From positions 868,001 through 932,000 of the forward strand of contig CBDCER010000002.1 of the NCBI GenBank assembly GCA_965215855.1: a stretch of 64,000 nucleotides of DNA, in the 5' to 3' direction. Both the position numbers and the translations under genes were made by a program. The notes under the pieces were generated by a model. It had not been told where the DNA came from. It did not search any database and saw nothing but the letters and a program-made list of their open reading frames with translations. Source of the DNA: J027 sp965215855. Lineage in GTDB: Bacteria; Chloroflexota; Anaerolineae; Aggregatilineales; J027. Below are positions 52,628 through 61,594 of this stretch, piece by piece (the first letter of the stretch is position 1; each line of letters opens with the position of its first letter).

Positions 52628-53791
52628 ATGATGCGAGTCTGGTTACTAGATCCATCCGCCAAGACACCCTATTATAACCTCTATCTGACTGCTGCCTTGC
52701 GCGACAGGAATATTGACACGCGCTTGGTAACATCACGTTTCATTCACGAAGATAATATCACTAACGCCGATACACTATCGGACTACTTCTTCTTCCGTTC
52801 ACTGCATCGCTGGTCACCATTCCTTAAAAAGCACCAACGGCTGCGTTGGGGCCTCCGGCTTATCACCTATATGTCTGGATTAGGACGTTTCTGGTGGGCA
52901 TTTCGCCACCACACGCCAGATATTCTTCATATACAATGGACCTTGATCCCACGTTTCGATCAGATCCTTTTTCGTCAACTGGCTAGGCGTGTACCACTGG
53001 TCGTCACCATCCACAACCCCTTAATAAAAGAATCAGCCGTTGCCCATTTGGATGATATGACACCATTTATACCGTTCGCAGCGCGAGTCATTGTCCACGC
53101 CGAACAAAATCGTACTGCACTGCTTGATCGACTGGAAATTGCTCCCGATAAAATCAGAATCGTGCCGCATGGCCCATTGTTTGGTGATTATCCCGAAGTG
53201 CCAGCAGCCGAAGCTCGACAGCACCTCAATATCGCCGCCAGCGCTCCCACCATACTTTTCTTTGGTGTCATCAAGCCCTATAAAGGTTTACATGATCTGA
53301 TTGAAGCCCTGGCACTGGTGCATCGGTCTGTACCCAATGCCCGTCTCATTGTTGCTGGATCGCCTCAAGAACCCATTGCGTCGTACCAGCAGGCGTTGAT
53401 CGACAATGGACTGGCTTCACATACCCAGCTACACATCGGATTCATAGCCAGCCAGGATGTCCCTAAATATTTTGCCGCCAGTGATATTGTCTGCTTACCC
53501 TATCGTGAAGCCAGCCAGAGCGGTGTTTTGCTCTCAGCCTATCGGTTTGGCAAAGCAGTGGTCGTCACTGATGCTGGTGCATTGCCGCAGACAGTTGAAC
53601 ATGGTCAGAATGGATATGTTGTCCCCATCGGTGATCGACAGGCACTTGCAGATGCCCTCATCACCTTGCTCAAAGATCCGGCATTGCGCGAACAGTTCGG
53701 CAAACATTCTAAGTATTTAGCCGATACACGCTATAGTTGGAGCAAAGCTGCCAAACTGACAGAAGTCATCTACGAGGAATTGTGCCCATGA
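52628..53791 (+). CDS. Glycosyltransferase family 4 (group 1)
   Basis: The 387-residue retaining GT-B enzyme has an N-terminal acceptor domain and the donor domain with ILFFGVIKPYKGLHDLIEAL, LIVAGSPQEP, VCLPYREASQSGVLLSAYRF and GLASHTQLHIGFI. These are typical of GT4. I start at ATG 52628 (or the next ATG 52631), since the open frame further upstream overlaps the divergent GT2 start and has no similarity. Its stop overlaps the start of the next GT2 gene (ATGA). It probably works with the other three glycosyltransferases on one glycan. Confidence 0.9.
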   Translation: MMRVWLLDPSAKTPYYNLYLTAALRDRNIDTRLVTSRFIHEDNITNADTLSDYFFFRSLHRWSPFLKKHQRLRWGLRLITYMSGLGRFWWAFRHHTPDILHIQWTLIPRFDQILFRQLARRVPLVVTIHNPLIKESAVAHLDDMTPFIPFAARVIVHAEQNRTALLDRLEIAPDKIRIVPHGPLFGDYPEVPAAEARQHLNIAASAPTILFFGVIKPYKGLHDLIEALALVHRSVPNARLIVAGSPQEPIASYQQALIDNGLASHTQLHIGFIASQDVPKYFAASDIVCLPYREASQSGVLLSAYRFGKAVVVTDAGALPQTVEHGQNGYVVPIGDRQALADALITLLKDPALREQFGKHSKYLADTRYSWSKAAKLTEVIYEELCP

Positions 53792-54673
53792 CACATATAT
53801 CTGTCCTCATTGTCACCTACAACGCTGCCGACACCATTCAGCAATGCCTGGCAAATATCCAGCCGCCCATTGAAGTCATTGTAGTAGACAATGCCTCGAC
53901 AGATAATACCGTCGCCATTATTCGGCAAGAATTCCCCGCAGTACGCCTCATCACCAACACGGAAAATGTTGGGTTCGGGGCAGGCAACAACCAGGCCGCC
54001 CAGATCGCCAATGGCGAGTATCTGGTATTGGTAAATCCCGATTTGGTAGTAGATAATGCGACAGTCATCGCCCTGGTCGACTATCTGCAAGAACATCCCG
54101 ACGTGGGTATGGCAGGGCCACGCACCGTTGGGGCCAATGGGCGTGTACTGCCTACTGCCCGCCCGCCTTATACTCCGCTCCGCATCGTCAGCCGTTATTA
54201 TTCATTAGTATCCATTTGGCCTGGATTGGTTTATTACACTGGAGACATCCCTACCGATGTTGGATGGTTGCAAGGATCGTGCATCGCGATTTCCCAACGT
54301 TTATATCAAACGTTGGGTGGTTTTGATGAAGCTTTTTTCCTGTTTATGGAAGACACTGATCTAAGTGACCGTGCCCCGACAGGCCGATTGGCGCGTTGTC
54401 TATTTGCCAGATGTGACCGTCATGCACCACGATTCAGCAACTGTATCACGCTATCCGCTGATACGAGTACGCAACTATCACCGCAGCCCCATCATCTACT
54501 ATCGCAAGCGAGGCCGCCGAGGAGCGGTATGGTTTCTAAAAGCTGCCTTCGGGTTCGAGATGCTTTCCAAGACGATTTTGCGCCGCCTGCGAAACTTCCG
54601 CCACCGCGACCCGCACGTCGCCGCCCACGCTCAGGCAGAATGGACTGTATTTCGCGAGATCTGGTGGTATTAA
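53788..54673 (+). pseudogene. Glycosyltransferase family 2 (rhamnosyltransferase-like), one-base frameshift
   Basis: The first frame runs MTHISVLIVTYNAADTIQQC, IVVDNASTDNTVAIIRQ, LVNPDLVV, GWLQGSCIAISQRLYQT, and FFLFMEDTDLSDRA, then leaves the family. The continuation is in the next frame (WRVVYLPDVTVMHHDSATVS) and ends at 54673. Removing one C from CCCC (54374-54377) restores DLSDRARQADWRVVYLPD, a normal family sequence, and a product of about 294 residues. It may be a sequencing or assembly error in a homopolymer, or a recent mutation. It overlaps the GT4 stop. Confidence 0.85.
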
Positions 54674-54717
54674 CCACATTCCCTCCCCTGGCACAATCGA
54701 CCCTCGTCTCCTTCACC

Positions 54718-57700
54718 TTATGGGATAATGCCATCCCTGATCTGGATATTCCACGCCCCGCTCTGAACCATTTGCATAATTTCCTGATTGATTTTCATGT
54801 GCATCAGGAATGTTTGGCGATCCTCTGGATTGCTGATACGTTCGGCCTGATGCATCATCATATCGTAAGTTTCTTGCAAATACTGTTCGGCTTCAGCATT
54901 CTCAAATGCCGCCAGCACTCGGAAGTGATTGAACAAAACCTCCTGTTCTTCCCCTGGCATATCTTTCTGCTCTCGAAACATTTCAATGGCTTTGGCTGAA
55001 GCTTTCAACGCCTCGTCCATCTTCCCTAGCCCCAGGAAAGCCTGGCTGAGTGCTGAAAGGTCTTCGATGTTTTCTCCCTTCAATCCCAATCGCGAGCGCA
55101 GCTTATAGGACTCGGTGAATTTCTCCAGGGCCGTCTGATAATCTTGCTGATGAAGCGCCACCTGCCCCAACCCATACAGACTGTAGCTGGCCCCGCGCTC
55201 GTCACCCAATTCTTGGCGCAGGCGCAATGCCTTTTGTAAAGCTGCGTCAGCATCTTCATAGTTTTCTCGATAGACATAGGTCATGCCCAACCCATGCAGG
55301 TTGAATCCCTGTCCCATTTTGTCGCCAACTCGCGTCTTCATTTCAAGCGAGACTTCAAACTTCTCCTGCGCTTCTTCATAGCGCCCCAGCCGGAACAATA
55401 CCCGTGCCGAATTCGTCAGGTGAATGCCAATTTGGAACGTATCATGCCGCGAATTTGCTAGATCATAGGCCCGTTCATGATACACTTCAGCGTCGCTGTA
55501 ACGCCCTTCGACAAAGTTGATCATGCCGACGAACATGACTGACCACGCCTCACCCTCCAAATCCCCCACAGCATGTTGCAACTCAATCGCCCGATTCAGC
55601 AATGGATCAGCTTTATCGTAATCACCTCGATAATATGCCAAGACCCCCAACTGGTACAGTGCGTTGGCCTGTCCCTTCTCCTCATTCAAGTATTCTTTGA
55701 TCTCCAAAGCCTGTCTACAGGTGACTTCAGCGTCATCATAGCGGCTGGTCTTGGCGTAGAAATCCGCTAACTGAAGCATCACATCTGAGCGCCGGGCATC
55801 GTCCGGATGTGCTTCAACCAATTGCATTAACGCGTCAAGATCGGCTTTGCGGTCCTCATTACGGCCTAATACTCCATGGATACGTTGCCGTCGGAAAAGA
55901 ACATCAAAATGCAAACCCGACTGCCCCTCGTCCCCACCCACTAATTGAATCAAGCTGTTATAATAATCAATGGCGGTCTGGTTCGCATATTCCCTCTGAG
56001 CTTTTCGCCCGGCACGATCCAAATACTTGATTGCGCGTTCCCGATCATCGCTGAGATGGAAGTGGAAGGCCAGCAATTCAGTGCCCTTTTCAGGAATACC
56101 ATCGCCATCCAGGTCGAGCGCCAGATCATCATCCTCATTATCAACCCGATCTCCTAGCAGTTGTTCAAGCGCCTCACCAATGTTGCGGTGCAATTGCTGG
56201 CGACGTTGTACCAGCATGTTTTCATACGCGACTTCCTGCACCAGCGCATCCATGAAATTGTAGGTTGAACGTTTGTCAAACTCAAGCGGATGCACCAAAT
56301 CACCACGCTCCATTTGTGCCAGCCACGTACTTAACTCGGATTCTTCCTGGATAACACGGCTAAGAATGTTCAACTCGAACGTGCGCCCAATAACCGCCGC
56401 AGTCTGAAGCGCCTGGCGTGTATCTTCATTCAAACGATCTAGCCGAGCCACAATCGCACCTTCCAACGTGGCCGGAACCGCCAGATTATGAATCTCTTCC
56501 GTGACTTTCCATTGACCGTTTTCATCTTCCACCACTGCACGGCTGTCGATCATAACCCGCACAACTTCTTCCAAATAAAACGGGTTGCCCGCAGCTTTAT
56601 CCAAAACGTCCTGATGGGCGTCATCGCTGAATTCCGCGCCCGGCAACACAGTCTTCAATAGTTCTTGGCTCTCATCCGGCAATAGCGGCAACAACTCTAG
56701 CTCAGTATGACGCCGAGGAAAGTCGTTGGCAGCCCTGTTGCGGAGTTGCCAGCAGCCCTTGTCGCGCATTTTGCGGAAGATCAACACAATCATCAACGGA
56801 GCCTGCACCGTAATTTCGTACAAATCCTCAAACAGTGCCAGCGATGCCTCGTCTGCCCAATGCACATCATCCAGTGCGATAATGGTAGGGCGTTGTCGTG
56901 CCGTCGCTGTAAAGAACTCACGAGCTGCCCAGAAAGTCTGTTTCTGGCGAACTTCGGGGTCAAGTTCTCTGACCCAAGCCGCCCATTCGCCCTCTAATTC
57001 CAGCCCCATAATATGTGCCAGGAAGGGAATGGCTTCGCGGGCGGTTTCTTTACCCATCAAGGCTTCGCCGCACTCCCACAAGGTGAACAAAACATCATCG
57101 GCGCTGGCATCGTTAGGCAATTCCAAGACACCACGAATCACTTGCACCGCCATCCAATAGCTGACTTTTTCGCTGAACGACAGCGCCTGAGCATTCAGCC
57201 ACAATACGTTTTCGGCCTCATCTTGCTCATTGACCCAGGATTTGAAAACACGCGCCAGCCGCGACTTGCCAATGCCGCCATCACCAACAATCGTAATAAT
57301 CTGTCCATACTGGTTGTTGAACAGTGCATGTCCACATTGTTGCAGCGATTCCAGAGTGTCATCACGGCCAATCAACGGAACTTCTGTCCCCAGATCATCT
57401 GGGCCGCCAACCTGCTCTTTCCGTCCCAAGACGGTATAAGTGGGGATCAGGATTTCCTTGCCCTTGACCTTCAATTCCCCTTTATCTTCAAGCTCAAACA
57501 TGGGGGCTACAAAGTCACGGGTCTTCTTCGAGATAAAGATCTCACCCCAACCAGCTTTGGACATCAAGCGAGCCGCCATGTTGATGTCATCGCCCATCAG
57601 TGTATATTCCTGACGCAGATTGGTCGCACCAGCATTACCCGCAAAGAGACGCCCAACATTCAAGCCAATACGCTGCCGGAAGCGATAGATTCCTTCTGGC

Positions 57701-59253
57701 GTCTGCAATGCCGAGAAATGTTCGCGGGTGGCGGCCTGCATATCAAGAGCCGTATACACTGCCCGCATCGGGTCATCCTCATGGGCACGGGGCGCACCGA
57801 AGAATATTACCAGGCGATCACCCACCGAGTATTGATCCATACGAGCGATAGTTCCCTCGTACCGTTCCACCACTTCCGCCATTTCGACGAAGTAATTGTT
57901 GAGATGGTGTGTAATGAAGTCTGGGTTGCTATCGCCCATATCCTCAATTAGATCACTGATACCCACATAATTCACAAACATAACCGATACCGGGCGATGC
58001 TCAGGCGAAATTTTCACATCCGCCGGGTTGTTGACGATACGCGAAATCAGTTCATGAGGTAAATAGGGCGACAGCCAATCCAATCGGTCCACGAGGTAGG
58101 TAATCTGTGCATCCACATCACCTTCGGGCGGTTCGTCCATGACATATTTATCAACTTTGTCTGCCAGCCGTGGGGCATCAATAATCCTGTAGAAGCCTTC
58201 CGCCACTTCTTCGAGTGACACCCCATCACCTAGAAGATCGTGCGTCGTCTGCGAAATTACTATATCGCCGGGGCTGGCGTTACCCTCAGCTTGATCTGCT
58301 CGGTTGACCGTATGCCCGGTGGTCACATAGGCCATGCTGTTGGGCGTGCCGATATGTGCCGCAAAGTAACGCCCCGACGAAATACCGCACTTGATACGAA
58401 GCGCCTGCGTTTCGTCGCCGACCTCAATTGCCGCGAATTTCTCCATGCCGACCTGCATCGCCAGCGCCGTCTGCACGGCCCGCAGTGCCCCGTCAACCAT
58501 TTCCTCATCGGTTTCCGCCGGAAACAGTCCCAATAGCGCATCGCCCCCGAACTTTAGCAACGTGCCGCCATGATCGAAAAGAATGGTCACCATATCATGA
58601 AACAGGTCGTTGATAACATCGGTAATCATCTCCGCTCCAAGTTGCCCAAATTGAGCTAGGCGTTCGGAAAGCGGCGTGAAGCCCGACACATCGCCAAATA
58701 GGAACGTTCCCTGAAACATCCCACCTCGCGGCTCACCCGGCGGTTGCGGAGCCTCAACGACTGGGCGTGGCAGGTAAGTTCGGGCCACCTGAAGCAACGC
58801 AGTCAGATGATCGCGCACTTGCACCATTTGTTGCTGATTAGGGCGGCGTTCCAATGGTTCATAAAGATTATCTGGTAAATATTCTCGCAATGATTCAAGC
58901 ATCGTATTGACCGGACGGGCGACCAATGTCGGTGTGGCAACAGCCAGCGGAGATGGTTGGTGGCGTTCTTCCATCTCGGTCGTCGCTAAGATTCCGGTCT
59001 GGGCCAGGGTAGCCTGAACATGAGCTGGGACTGGCATCTGGGTAAGTTGAGCAGGTTGGGCAGGTTGTGACGGCAACACCAGACCCCCCGCCCGCTGAAT
59101 CACCATGTTTCCACAGTTGTAGCAGTAGTTTGCATTTACTGGCAACAACGTCTGACACGTGGTACACACCACACCATTGACCAACAATGTCCCACACCCC
59201 ATACAGTAGTGTGCTTGTGCTGGATTGGGGGTGTTGCAATTCGCGCAATTCAT
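54718..59253 (-). CDS. Zinc-ribbon, tandem class III cyclase, AAA-type ATPase and TPR protein
   Basis: The 1511-residue protein starts with double zinc ribbons (CANCNTPNPAQAHYCMGCGT; CTTCQTLLPVNANYCYNCGN). Two class III cyclase domains follow at about 165-340 and 400-590. The first keeps LFGDVSGFTPL and LKFGGDALLGLF. The second reads MFVNYVGISDL, with Asn in place of the first metal Asp, so only the first may be fully metal-binding. An ATPase follows (GDGGIGKSRLARVF, IIALDDVHWADEASL). The last 450 residues are TPR-like repeats (for example ALYQLGVLAYYRGDYDKADP). It is a signalling hub of the MalT/cyclase type. ATG 59253 is used. Confidence 0.88.
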   Translation of the reverse strand: MNCANCNTPNPAQAHYCMGCGTLLVNGVVCTTCQTLLPVNANYCYNCGNMVIQRAGGLVLPSQPAQPAQLTQMPVPAHVQATLAQTGILATTEMEERHQPSPLAVATPTLVARPVNTMLESLREYLPDNLYEPLERRPNQQQMVQVRDHLTALLQVARTYLPRPVVEAPQPPGEPRGGMFQGTFLFGDVSGFTPLSERLAQFGQLGAEMITDVINDLFHDMVTILFDHGGTLLKFGGDALLGLFPAETDEEMVDGALRAVQTALAMQVGMEKFAAIEVGDETQALRIKCGISSGRYFAAHIGTPNSMAYVTTGHTVNRADQAEGNASPGDIVISQTTHDLLGDGVSLEEVAEGFYRIIDAPRLADKVDKYVMDEPPEGDVDAQITYLVDRLDWLSPYLPHELISRIVNNPADVKISPEHRPVSVMFVNYVGISDLIEDMGDSNPDFITHHLNNYFVEMAEVVERYEGTIARMDQYSVGDRLVIFFGAPRAHEDDPMRAVYTALDMQAATREHFSALQTPEGIYRFRQRIGLNVGRLFAGNAGATNLRQEYTLMGDDINMAARLMSKAGWGEIFISKKTRDFVAPMFELEDKGELKVKGKEILIPTYTVLGRKEQVGGPDDLGTEVPLIGRDDTLESLQQCGHALFNNQYGQIITIVGDGGIGKSRLARVFKSWVNEQDEAENVLWLNAQALSFSEKVSYWMAVQVIRGVLELPNDASADDVLFTLWECGEALMGKETAREAIPFLAHIMGLELEGEWAAWVRELDPEVRQKQTFWAAREFFTATARQRPTIIALDDVHWADEASLALFEDLYEITVQAPLMIVLIFRKMRDKGCWQLRNRAANDFPRRHTELELLPLLPDESQELLKTVLPGAEFSDDAHQDVLDKAAGNPFYLEEVVRVMIDSRAVVEDENGQWKVTEEIHNLAVPATLEGAIVARLDRLNEDTRQALQTAAVIGRTFELNILSRVIQEESELSTWLAQMERGDLVHPLEFDKRSTYNFMDALVQEVAYENMLVQRRQQLHRNIGEALEQLLGDRVDNEDDDLALDLDGDGIPEKGTELLAFHFHLSDDRERAIKYLDRAGRKAQREYANQTAIDYYNSLIQLVGGDEGQSGLHFDVLFRRQRIHGVLGRNEDRKADLDALMQLVEAHPDDARRSDVMLQLADFYAKTSRYDDAEVTCRQALEIKEYLNEEKGQANALYQLGVLAYYRGDYDKADPLLNRAIELQHAVGDLEGEAWSVMFVGMINFVEGRYSDAEVYHERAYDLANSRHDTFQIGIHLTNSARVLFRLGRYEEAQEKFEVSLEMKTRVGDKMGQGFNLHGLGMTYVYRENYEDADAALQKALRLRQELGDERGASYSLYGLGQVALHQQDYQTALEKFTESYKLRSRLGLKGENIEDLSALSQAFLGLGKMDEALKASAKAIEMFREQKDMPGEEQEVLFNHFRVLAAFENAEAEQYLQETYDMMMHQAERISNPEDRQTFLMHMKINQEIMQMVQSGAWNIQIRDGIIP

Positions 59254-59409
59254 AGAATTCCCTCGTAGCATCTGTAATTCTAACTGAGAAGCAAACGGCA
59301 TTCGCTCGAGCCGCATCCAGCGTTAACGGAGTCTGGTGTTCCGTCTGCGACTATCATACCAATTTTTAACGTCAACGTTTGTGAATTATATGCCAAAAAA
59401 TGTGGGCTG

Positions 59410-60762
59410 TCATTCCAATCCAGCGCGGCGTTTTTCGAGGCTATATTGCTCTGGAGTGTCAATATCGCGCAGGATCGCATCGTTTTTCACAGGAACTTTG
59501 AGGATAGGATACTGTTTGATTACATCGCGAGGCGCACCGCGTCGCATTCGTAACAACTGCGGCCAGGTTTTGCGTGGGATCAAGATGGGATGACCGCGTT
59601 GTCCCTGATAGTAAGGCGCAACAACCGATATTGTGTTCTGTGAGGCAGTTCGAAGGACTTGCAAAATAACACGTGTAGGAATTTGCGGTTGGTCACCCAT
59701 CACCACCAAACACGCGCCAGTTGCTTTCGCCAGCGCCCGCAAGCCAGCCTTCAACGACGAGCGCATCTCGCCTTTTTCATACCGTGTATTAAACACAGTT
59801 TTGACCGGATAATCTGTCAATATCTGTTTGAGCGTCTTCGATTCAAAACCGGTCACCACCACAATTTGTGAGAAATGAAACGGTATCAAGCGTTGCACCA
59901 CAGCTTCAATCACAGTGCGTTCGCCCCACGACAACAGCATTTTGGATTGCCCCATACGTGTCGAAAGGCCCGCTGCCAACACCACCGCCGCAATCCGGCG
60001 CTGTACTTCAAACACCGGATCAGCCGGAAATTGCATCGCACCAATCGCAACACTATCCACACGCGGCGAACGCAAGATCATCTGTGCCACCCGCCGCGCA
60101 CGAGACCGCATCCGGCCCGACATATCGGCCTTATTCAACAATGCCACCACCCGCGCCCCCTCCGGCACATCTTTCAGTCCCAACGTCTCGTCACGCACAA
60201 TCTGGGCCAACCATGCCGGTTGAATGGGTTCACCATACCGAAAACCATAGCGTTCCAATGCGGGTTGAGGGTTATAAACATGGGTTTCATCCAACGGTTT
60301 GCCCAACACATCCAGGCCCGCGACAGGTACAGCAATAGTGGTATCAGGCGGCCAGACCGGTTCATAAGAATATGGCGTTTTCAGTGGCAGGCGACGTGAA
60401 CCATCAGCCTCGACTAATAACACATCTGCATTCATCTCATCCATCAAACGGGAGACATATTCATAGGGGATACCGGTGGCTTTGTCGTTGCGAATTTCCT
60501 GGTAGACAAAGACAAAGCCGTGATCATCCAGCAGTGTCGCTAGTTCACGGGAACCGCGCAGCAAACTAAAGCGCCAACGCGTTGACCAGGGGAATTCGTC
60601 CAATTCCTCAGTGGCGATGCGAGTGGTGGTGGTTGCTAGCACCCGCCAACCCGCAGCAGCCAGCTCCCGCCCCAGACGAATAAGGGCCGAAGTCTTACCC
60701 CCCGCCCCAACAAATGACACCACATCACCACGTTGAACATCGAGCGCGTCACATAGGCGCAT
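59410..60762 (-). CDS. YqeC-MocA fusion (selenium-dependent hydroxylase accessory / nucleotidyltransferase)
   Basis: The first 230 residues match YqeC (VVSFVGAGGKTSALIRLGRE as nucleotide-binding loop, LVEADGSRRLPLKTPY, NKADMSGRMR). Residues 260-450 form a MobA-like nucleotidyltransferase (AAVVLAAGLSTRMGQSKMLL, CLVVMGDQPQIPTRVI, VVAPYYQGQRGHPILI). Separate proteins are more usual. The fusion probably links selenium/cofactor maturation to molybdopterin cytidylylation for the hydroxylase encoded upstream. The start has GAGGGG upstream and overlaps the previous gene by 14 bases. Confidence 0.86.
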   Translation of the reverse strand: MRLCDALDVQRGDVVSFVGAGGKTSALIRLGRELAAAGWRVLATTTTRIATEELDEFPWSTRWRFSLLRGSRELATLLDDHGFVFVYQEIRNDKATGIPYEYVSRLMDEMNADVLLVEADGSRRLPLKTPYSYEPVWPPDTTIAVPVAGLDVLGKPLDETHVYNPQPALERYGFRYGEPIQPAWLAQIVRDETLGLKDVPEGARVVALLNKADMSGRMRSRARRVAQMILRSPRVDSVAIGAMQFPADPVFEVQRRIAAVVLAAGLSTRMGQSKMLLSWGERTVIEAVVQRLIPFHFSQIVVVTGFESKTLKQILTDYPVKTVFNTRYEKGEMRSSLKAGLRALAKATGACLVVMGDQPQIPTRVILQVLRTASQNTISVVAPYYQGQRGHPILIPRKTWPQLLRMRRGAPRDVIKQYPILKVPVKNDAILRDIDTPEQYSLEKRRAGLE

Positions 60763-61594
60763 GATCCCCTCCTCTCACACGATCCGCGTTTCGCAGCGGC
60801 AAAATCCCTCGCTGCAAAATCGCCTCCAACACACCACCGCCAATCGCCAATGCCTTGTCCGAAATCGTAAAGCAATGTTCGCGGATATTACGTGCATCAA
60901 GATCGCCCACCTTCAATCCGGCAGTAACCGGAACCGTCTCATGGATCAAACCCCGCAACACACCCTCAAACGGGGCCACAATGGGCTGATCAGCAACCGT
61001 CGCCACGATTGCGCCTTCAGCCAGATGATCTCCAATTGCAGCCTGCGGTTGCACATAGCCATCGCACGGGGCACGCAACACCCGCCGCGCACCAACACCC
61101 ATCACATTACCAGGAACACGGGTATCAGGTTCAGCCATGCCGCGCCAGATTACACGCCCCAGCCAGTGACCGCGATTAGTCTCGATGACTGCATGGCAAT
61201 CTTCTCCCGCCACAAACCCCGGTCCCAACGCGATCACTAGTGGGGCATCGTCAAGATCAGTGTCAATATTGCGCTTGGCGATGCGGGCATCTACTATCAC
61301 CTGTGGTTGCAACGAGCGCCAACCATCACCAACGATGACCGGTATCTCGTCTGTCCGTAGCGCCAGCCAAATTGCCGAGGTGGAATCGATGCGGCGGGCA
61401 GTAATGCCTTCCACCGCAGTTGCGCCCGTATAAACGGCACTTCCGAAGCTGACAGCGCGACGCACTAGCAACGGTCCTTCCAGTTCTGTCGCCACCACCG
61501 GATAGCCCGCCTGGTACAGACGATAAATGACGCCTGATCCCAGATCACCGGCTCCGCGCACCACCACCAACGGCAACTCAGACGACTGCACCAA
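60749..61594 (-). CDS. Selenium-dependent molybdenum hydroxylase system protein (YqeB/EF2563-like)
   Basis: The 281-residue protein has an N-terminal Rossmann-like motif VVVRGAGDLGSGVIYRLYQA and the EF2563 family sequence ELEGPLLVRRAVSFGSAVYT. A C-terminal biotinyl-like domain follows (YVQPQAAIGDHLAEGAIVAT). This family is a marker of selenium-dependent molybdenum hydroxylases. The start is TTG 61594 or GTG 61591; both overlap the end of the hydroxylase gene. It lies between the molybdopterin subunit and YqeC-MocA genes in one operon. Confidence 0.86.
   Translation of the reverse strand: MVQSSELPLVVVRGAGDLGSGVIYRLYQAGYPVVATELEGPLLVRRAVSFGSAVYTGATAVEGITARRIDSTSAIWLALRTDEIPVIVGDGWRSLQPQVIVDARIAKRNIDTDLDDAPLVIALGPGFVAGEDCHAVIETNRGHWLGRVIWRGMAEPDTRVPGNVMGVGARRVLRAPCDGYVQPQAAIGDHLAEGAIVATVADQPIVAPFEGVLRGLIHETVPVTAGLKVGDLDARNIREHCFTISDKALAIGGGVLEAILQRGILPLRNADRVRGGDHAPM

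Noticed and set aside
57013..57951. A 312-residue plus-strand open frame inside the cyclase/ATPase gene
   Set aside because: It lies wholly opposite the ATPase and cyclase domains, has low-quality composition and no start signal. It is a shadow of the real gene.
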